This document shows positions 56,824 to 64,000 of a DNA stretch of 64,000 nt, piece by piece. How positions within the stretch are numbered: position 1 is the stretch's first letter; the number at the start of each line of letters is the position of its first letter. A model generated the notes under the pieces. It was given only the letters and a program-made list of their open reading frames with translations. It did no database searches and was not told the DNA's origin. This DNA is from Notospermus geniculatus (lineage: Eukaryota > Nemertea > Pilidiophora > Heteronemertea > Lineidae): contig NMRB01000023.1 of NCBI GenBank assembly GCA_002633025.1, positions 98,980 to 162,979 of the forward strand. The letters are read 5' to 3'. A program made the translations under genes and the position numbers.

Positions 56824-59800
56824 ATGGCAGTTTTACAGCTTGTTGATCTGTTCGACAAGTCGAGGTAGGTAGTGATATTGATGTGTATGTTTCATTCCTG
56901 AGGCTGTACGCAGCTGCTGTTTGTTGGCCTGCTGCTGGTTGGGCTTGTTCTGTGAGTGCAGTGCAGTGTGCATGGTCATGTGCGTGACATGTGTGTAGTG
57001 TGCATCATGTACATAAAAGTGTGTGGTGTGTCATATGAGATACCATGCATGGATGGAAAGGCATGGCCAAGATTTGACTCTTCGATTTTGAATGATGGTG
57101 TTGTTGACACAGGCCCAGGGCAGGGGGCCTCCTAACCTACCTAACTTAGTAACCTAGGCCTAGGCTAGGGCAGGTCTATAGGCCTAGCTGCCTTTTGAGT
57201 GGTTTTAAATTTGTTTATTTTTTTGAGAAGGTGGCCCAGCTGTCTTTCTTTTCTAGACTTTGATCAAGTTGAGCACTCGACGACAACGACATGCATCAAT
57301 CAATAATGCCCAACAGTCAGACATGGGAGAAAATCGACAACACAACAGGTCACATAAACTACTAGGTCTAGGCCTAGGCCTACCAGGATCGAGGACCATA
57401 CTAGGCCCTAAAAGTATGACCTATATCGATCACAACATTGTCTAACTCTTCTTTTTGCACTACAGGTTTCCCAAAGGTGTTGCACTGGTACCTCTTCTGC
57501 TTTACTTCCCACTTGGAACAGTCCTGTGTGTTCTCCGTATCTTCATAGGATTCAATACATTACTGGTTGCTAGTATTCTACCAAAGAAATCATTCCTGAG
57601 GAAGTAAGTCTTTGTTCTTGGATACCACTGATGTACTCCACCCTATGAATCACCATATACTGAAGGTTTCGGTCATTTATCAGAAAGTGTCCACTGCTTC
57701 TCCCTTTACCTTTAATGTTCGGATGATTGAATCAACAAGTAAAGTATTTCACTTAGAATTCATATGAATTGGATGTACATGTATCTGATATTGTTCAGCA
57801 GTGTGACAACTACTACAAGTGAGAACATTCAGCTATTTGAATTACTGCTGTCTGCAGAGAAAAGTGAAAATTCTGGTGAACGTGCTTGGAATACCCTTTG
57901 GGCTTCATGGTTTCAGGTTTGCTCTGCGTGTGATGTGCGGCGTCCTTGGCCTCATTGTGACACAGGAGGGTATCCAGCAACGAGATTCAAATGTGAAACT
58001 TCTTCTTGCAAATCATACAAGTGTCTTTGATCATCTGGCCACGGATCTGATCATTGAAAACTACATGGTAAGAACATGATGAAGTATGTTACAATGAAAT
58101 AAATCAGTACATTTCTGAGCTCTGCATTTCTCACATTCCTGAGTCCATCAGACTGTTGAAGTTTTCATACTGCTTCTTCCAGTTACTGACTAAGAAGATT
58201 GACAAGACCATTCAATGGTTGATGGGTTTTGTTGACCTTGGCTATACACAGAGAAACACCCCACGGGAAGTCAATATACAAGAATACTGTAGAGGTATGC
58301 CACTGCTTCATGCTGAAATATTGTCATTTTCAACTCATTTTTATTGGTGAAAGGAACGATTGAATACTAGGTGGTGGTTGACAAATTGGTGTTGTACTTT
58401 CTCTTCGGAAACATACATTCATTTAGATTCAATGAAACAACAATTGTGATTTCGACTTCAGATTCTCCCTATTCCCTGCTTGTGTTTCCTGAGGGAGTGA
58501 CAACCAATGGAAAGAAAGCTTTGCTGAGATTTCAGGAGTGGCCATTCACACTTGGCTTATCTATACAACCGGTAGGTACACATGATGGCTTTTGCTGCTG
58601 GATGAGCGTGTACTTTGACTTCTGAGCAAAGTTGTATTGTTACACATACATCAGGTGATTGATAATGAAGGTAGATTTGACAAATATCAAGTCAGAGAAT
58701 AACTATTGCAGAGAAGTCAGTCGGTTGGAAAGGAGTACACGTAAATCCATCCAAGTAACACCCTTGCTTCTCTTCCATTCCAGATTGCTGTTCAGGTTTC
58801 AAGGCCTCCCTTCGCAAATGTGGCTGTAGTAAGTTTTATGTGGTTTAATATCCTTTGCTCTGATGAAATGGAAGTACCGGGATGTCGAGAACAGTTTGTG
58901 TCAGTTGGATGGGACAAGCTGCAGCACAAAATGAAAAGTGGCAATATTCACAAAGCCCTTGTGAATGTGTAATTTTGCAGAGAGGTTCCACAGGTTCTGC
59001 TTTCTCCATTTCAGTGCCTAGTTTTGAAATCAATTTAAATTACACTTTCAGAATGTCCTCGGCTCGACATATATCTCTGATATCATGTGGCATCTGTTTG
59101 TGCCGTACACTCATTTCCATCTTAAAATCCTGCCAGTCATCACAAGAAATGAGACAGAGACAACAGAAAATTACTGCAGGCGTGCAGAGAAAGTGTTTGC
59201 AGATGCTTTGAATTTAGAAACTTCGAAATATACTAGTGGAGATAAGGCAGAGTTATTCAAGAGGGATAGCTTCCAACCACCTGCTTCGAATCAACTTGCT
59301 CAATCAGGTAGGTATCTTAGCAGAGATCCATGGATATTGGAATATGTGCCAATTTGTGTAGATAATGCTCTCTAAGATTGGATGTCAGCCCCATTAGCAC
59401 GTGTTCAATTGGCTGTTTAATTTTTCCAGGTGCTACTACCCCCAAAACGAGCAATGACACCACACCTTACGAATCCCCAACACTGATCACACGAGGGAGT
59501 CTACGTAGCTCATGGCAGTCATCAAGTCCAGAAGAAGATGAACGTCTTGACTTGATGACTCGGCAAGTCAAAGAAGTCTTAACACAGGTTCCCGTTGAAG
59601 TCATTCGGAAAGATTTAAGTGAGTACTTGAGTGAGGCTGTGAATGCTTTTCGAGTTCCGATATTTTGTCCATTGCGTGTGAAATTAACAGACTCAGCAAT
59701 ATTTTTCACTTGATTACACTCCTATAGGCATGACGAGAGACGTCGACATCACCATCACAAACCTCCTCGAAGGAACTGTTGCCTACACACCAGAAGACAC

Positions 59801-60140
59801 ACTCCCTCAGAAACCCAAGTCTAGTGAAGCAGTAAATGTAAGTACCATGAAACCTCTCTCAATGGAGGGCACCATTCTATTGACGGCATCAAAGTTCAGT
59901 CCCAAACTTGTTTCATTATATTATCAAAAATAGACGTACATGCATGTATAGATGCAATTTTCTCTCCTTAATACTGTAAATTTCTCCCTCTAGACCTCGT
60001 CGCCGATAAAAATTGCTGCAAAGAGTTTTCCAAAGAATTCACAAGAACGTCAACAATCATTTGAGGAAAGGAAACATCTCTTGATTGAGACTGCCCGTCG
60101 AAAGTACATGCTAAAACATGGATTGATCAGTAGCAGCTAA
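56824..60140 (+). CDS. AUP1: AUP1, lipid droplet-regulating VLDL assembly/ERAD factor
   Basis: ER and lipid-droplet protein that links the ERAD ubiquitin machinery (recruiting the E2 UBE2G2) to droplets. Exons: 56824-56864, 57466-57603, 57917-58067, 58183-58294, 58462-58571, 58784-58828, 59052-59307, 59430-59618, 59728-59837, 59994-60140; 432 aa in one frame. Residues about 18-45 are a hydrophobic hairpin (VALVPLLLYFPLGTVLCVLR, then IFIGFNTLLVASIL) that inserts in one leaflet. An acyltransferase-like domain follows with NHTSVFDH (NHx4D) and FPEG motifs. The CUE domain is seen in LMTRQVKEVLTQVPVEVIR followed by DVDITITNLLEG. The C-terminal G2BR-like helix is RQQSFEERKHLLIETARRKY. All parts and their order match vertebrate AUP1. 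The first ATG begins MAVLQLVDLFD. AATAAA follows at 60561. Confidence 0.95.
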
Positions 60141-61492
60141 CACAGATAATGCACTTCAAACAGACTTCTGTGGACTAGTGGTTCATCTACTTGCTCGTCT
60201 CTGACTAACAGTGTTCTCCATTATCCCCAGACCTGGTTGGTACTGTGTATGGTGCACTATTATCAAACAGGCGAGAAAAGTGTTTTGTATTCTTATAAAA
60301 TTAAACCCCTGAAGGCGCTGCTCAACATGAGAGTTTCACGTGCGTGGGCAATCCTCAATGTTATGTAGGTTTCCTGGCAGCTTGTGCTGAGACCAATGAC
60401 ACTCACCACTGCTCATACATGTAGTTTTCTACGTTGAGTTGCCGGCATTGGAGAGTCAACTCAACCGAGAAAACTCTCACGTGGAGCAGGGAGAATTCGG
60501 GCAATAACAAGATTGAAATACTTAGAAGAATAGAGTGTTTTTCAAGTTTCACTTTTTCTTAATAAATCCAGAGCTGTTTCTAACTGGATGAAGGACTGTC
60601 ACTACTTCATGGATTAGGGAGTGGAGAACACTTGACATGTTCGTGTGCCTGTGTATTGTTAAATTCATCAGCAAGTGTAGAAATCATTCATTTCCTGTCT
60701 ACCCATTAACCTTGCCTTTAGCCCTTTTCAAAACTCATGCCCAGGGTACAAATGTACACATTCACTACATGTATGTACATTGCAGTGGAATCACTGTACT
60801 TCTTTACCCTGAAAACTGATTTTCAAAAGGGATCCATTTGGTTAGGGTGCAGGGTACAAACCAGAGAGCATTTCCTACAGCTTGCTCCCTCAATTCTTGA
60901 GCCATGTTATTGTTAGCTGAGCTATATTTAGGTTCTTTGCTTGCAGTTGCTACACTTTACTCTCAACTTTATGGATTGAAAATGGGCTGTACTTGAATAA
61001 CACCATAACTTTCTTACATTCATACATACATGATGTAATGTAGCTTAACCCGTTGCTGTGCACAACATCATTGAGTGAACTACTTACCCAACATCATGAG
61101 TCTATATCCAGGAAGATCGAGATAAGCGCATGACACCTCTTCGTAGTGAATTATAGATGGTGCCACCTTATGCACAGCCGTGCAAATGCTGATGCAGCAA
61201 AGGGTTAAGCAAGGACATTTTCCCCGCAGGTGTTTTACCTCACTTCTCTTCATCCACCTGCATAGTTCATGCGAGCCTATATGAAGAGGAGCAAAACCAA
61301 CACTCTGCTGTGGGAAGATGAAGCAAGGATCCTTTATCCTGTTGGTGCACCATCCATTTCTCATTCTGTGTGTTCACTTGGCTACTGCGCCCCTTGTGTT
61401 CCATGCTCTGGCCATAACAGAGCAGTTTTTCTTCCATACTGTACATATACATTTATAGACAATGTACTGGTATAAACATATAGGACAATATT

Positions 61493-61605
61493 CATAAAGG
61501 GTGTTTAAGACTTAGATGCGTGTAACGTCGTCAAGTGCAATGTGGAAGTCTGCATTTAGTGAAGTTACACGCCTCTAAGTCTTAAACACCCTTTATGAAT
61601 ATGGC
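61493..61605. mobile_element. MITE with about 40-bp terminal inverted repeats
   Basis: It begins GGACAATATTCATAAAGGGT and ends with the reverse complement of GGGCCATATTCATAAAGGGT; the repeats continue through GTTTAAGACTTAGA. The 113-bp element is flanked by ATA on both sides, consistent with a TA-type target site. Confidence 0.8.
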
Positions 61606-61749
61606 CCATAATGTACCATCGAAGCTCATCCCAAGTATATATGAATATTAACGGCTTTATGAAGACATATATTTTATTTGTGGAATTGGGTTGTTAGGTA
61701 ATAAAATCAATTTTGTAATATATATGCGAGGTATTTTTCGTTCATTATG

Positions 61750-61900
61750 CAGGGGCGGATCCATGATTGCAGAAAAGAGGGGGGCGCACTGTCCTAGAAA
61801 CATTGAAATCTGTGGTGAATTTCAGAGATTTGCTCCAAATTTCAGAATATCAAGGTCAATTTTAGATTTGTTGGCCAAAAGGGGGGTGCCCCCCGCCTGC
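61750..61900. mobile_element. Non-autonomous DNA element, copy 2 (AGGGGCGGATCC end)
   Basis: It shares the CAGGGGCGGATCCA start and the body (GTGAATTTCAGAGATTTGCT) with 37089-37265. The right end is shorter and lacks the GGATCCGCGCC arm. Flanks share CATTAT, as expected of a target-site duplication. Confidence 0.8.
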
Positions 61901-62836
61901 ATTATACATGTCATGATGTACGCCGAGGGCTTACAACACATGCAGGCTGCTATGGAAAGTCGATTGTCCATGCCGGCCTAAACCATGATTTATGATTCCT
62001 GAAGTGTTTGGATTTAGGAACGTAGGTTATACATGTAGGCCTACTATGATTTACGGTCCTCATCTACACTTAATGGGTGTGGTTTAGAGTAAAACGTCCA
62101 TTTCGGCCCATAAACCCTACCATGCCTACATTGCCCTAGCCTAGGCCTAGTAAGCTACAAATTTTGAACAAAACATGAATTATTTCGCAAATATATCATT
62201 TATTCTTGTATAGAAAAATATTACAGATTTATCCATGAAAACAAATATGACAGGACAGAGTTTAGAGTGAATCACTTTCATCTGGTGGTTTAAGAAATCA
62301 AGACATAAAAGTGGGGGATCCTTTCACCCCAATTACGTTTTGTAATACTAACCAGGCCAAATGCAATAGGTGTAGTATTCTTTTCAAGCACAGTGTGTGC
62401 ATATTCATTGTAGGCACATGTACATACCGGTACACAAAGCAGCAAAGGAAACCACACCACCAGACATGTCCATAGACTTGGACTAGACTATTTAAATGCA
62501 AAGAGGCAGCATCAGGTTAATAATATGGTTAGAATTTGACTCACTTTGTAAATACATGTAACCCGCCAGTTTCATAAAAATATGCTTCTCTTTTGATCTA
62601 CCCAAATTTATTACAAGTGAGTCTCATAAACCCACAGCAGAATTAAGCTTCTGCAATACTGATGTCGTACTTTTTTTGTAATCAAATGGTCTATTGTAAA
62701 ACAACACATTTTTCCATCAACCAGTGTCATTTTTGCCAGGCTTTGTTCAATGGAAAGGGAGCATGATAAAGTTTAAAAGAAGTTCATAGGATATTAGTGC
62801 TGAAATGTCCATTTTATGTGTATATCAATCCAGACA

Positions 62837-63899
62837 CTACTGCGATTCAAGTGAATTCTTTTCTTCCACTGGCTTTGTGTCCTCCTCATCTGATTGGCTG
62901 CACAGAACGTCCTCCACCTGTGACTCCACCTGATTGGTTGATACTGTACTAGCCATATTCGTCCAGTGAAACAGGGTTGCCTGAAGAAGTATCAAAACTT
63001 GCAGATAATGTATACAAATTTCAAGTCAATGACAGACGTCTCAATTTTGCAGGTCCTTAGTGAAAATACATGTATGATACATCAAACACCACAGAATAAT
63101 TGCCCCTCCCCGAATGGTTTTCATCTGTACAGGAAAAGCAGATATATGTCAGTTCGATCACTAGCAGATTCTTACCTGTTTTGTACCCATGCCTTGAAGC
63201 ATGAAGTTCCACTTGGCATCCACCAGGACCAACATATTTTTCACTTTTGTGCAGTCAAAGTTGAGGATTGTGTCTCTGATTGTTCCCATCAGGTGACGGG
63301 CATGCTGGTGGAGAGTTTGCAGGGCAGGCTGGAAGAAGTGAACACAGAACTGACAAGCAAGGAAGATTGTTTTCCCAACACAAGCCTTGTCCCTAATGAG
63401 AAGATACATTCTTACATGTCCATGTATCAATTTGTGCTTGGTTCAAAACTTTGGTATGGTCTTTGGGCTTTCCCTAAAGACAGAAGGACAGTGGGGTTTC
63501 GAAAGACTCACCTTTTCACTCGAAGGCAGTGTTTCTTTACCAACACATTGGTCTAATAGTCTGACGACACTGGACAAGATGTAATAATCAGATAAGGGGT
63601 TGGTGCACAGAGCCACGGTGAACTGATGAAGCATTTGGACCTTCATCGCTGAGATACGTTCCTGTTCCTTGGTGTCGAAGATCTTGCAAAGCATCGTGTA
63701 AGCCAGGCGGCGCTGGAAGAATGTCCCCCGTGGATCGCAGTTTAGGATGAGACCAACAAGATGGACCTTATTGTGATGATGACTTGTCAGCTTTGATAGA
63801 TGTCCACAGAGTTCATCAACTCTCTTGTTCCATTCTTCGTTGGAAAATGTATTTAGGATGGCAGAGAAACAGAGTCCAAGGTCAAACTTCAGGGCACCC
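62837..63899 (-). CDS. SLF2/FAM178-like protein, C-terminal three exons (partial)
   Basis: Minus-strand exons 63899-63512, 63328-63176 and 62980-62837 join in frame (228 codons, ending ...SLESQ) and continue upstream beyond the window. The sequence is helical and well structured: KFDLGLCFSAILNTFSNEEW, RVDELCGHLSKL, NCDPRGTFFQRRLAYTMLCK, MLHQFTVALCTNPLSDYYIL, LLDQCVG, then MGTIRDTILNFDCTKVKNML and AKWNFMLQGMGTK. The C-terminal 35 residues are acidic. This pattern reminds me of the C-terminal domain of FAM178/SLF2, the SMC5/6 loader subunit, but I am not certain; another alpha-helical scaffold protein is possible. The coding status itself is secure because phase-consistent GT-AG junctions link conserved-looking exons. 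Confidence 0.6.
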
Positions 63900-64000
63900 C
63901 TAAACAAATGGAGAAATAATATCGATGTACAGTGAAAGGAAGTAAAGCACGAGACTTACTTGACTCATGCTGCTGTTGATAAACCATTAGGCCACAATTA

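Larger units (their letters stand above)
60141..62836. other. Convergent 3' region between AUP1 and the SLF2-like gene
   Basis: The AUP1 3' UTR ends near the AATAAA at 60561. The rest holds two transposable elements (61493-61605, 61750-61900) and no recognised exon. Confidence 0.55.

Overview
The window is nuclear DNA of a bilaterian animal. It holds GT-AG spliced genes with short exons and 100-1800 bp introns, AATAAA polyadenylation signals, tRNA-derived SINEs and many short foldback/MITE elements. The palindromes TACATGTA and TAGGCCTA recur throughout non-coding DNA, and there is an NR1J-type nuclear receptor (a group I know from invertebrates). Together these suggest a marine invertebrate, perhaps an echinoderm, hemichordate or lophotrochozoan; I cannot resolve which. 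Three isolated Ns (11335, 22306, 43598) look like contig joins.

Layout. Contig 1 (1-11334): degenerate minisatellite, then the exocyst subunit gene EXOC6/Sec15 (+, 17 coding exons, two candidate first exons), cut before its last exon. Contig 2 (11336-22305): uncharacterised minus-strand ORFs, then a clear BTB-NPH3 gene (+, 3 exons, 654 aa), a domain architecture I know from land-plant phototropism proteins. Contig 3 (22307-43597): DNA polymerase nu (POLN, -, cut at its 3' end by the gap), a mitochondrial sideroflexin (+), and most of a 2244-aa ALMS-motif centrosome/basal-body protein (-). Contig 4 (43599-64000): a second copy of two ALMS-gene exons plus the first coding exon, SUPV3L1 mitochondrial RNA helicase (+), an NR1J/DAF-12/DHR96-like nuclear receptor (-), AUP1 (+), and the last three exons of an SLF2/FAM178-like gene (-).

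The seven conserved genes alternate in orientation. Three pairs are divergent (POLN/SFXN, ALMS/SUPV3L1, NR1J/AUP1), the last two with only about 400 and 150 bp between start codons, so shared promoters are likely. The genes are housekeeping functions (exocytosis, DNA repair, mitochondrial serine transport, centrosome, mitochondrial RNA decay, ER-associated degradation/lipid droplets) and do not form one pathway. Exon boundaries were read by eye from splice consensus and checked for reading-frame continuity; every stated gene model keeps an open frame across all junctions.

Most unusual points: the NPH3-domain gene; contig 2 being an island flanked by two truncated genes yet sharing a MITE family with contig 4; a two-exon duplication at the 43598 join that cannot be spliced in tandem without a frameshift; and several perfect long hairpins.
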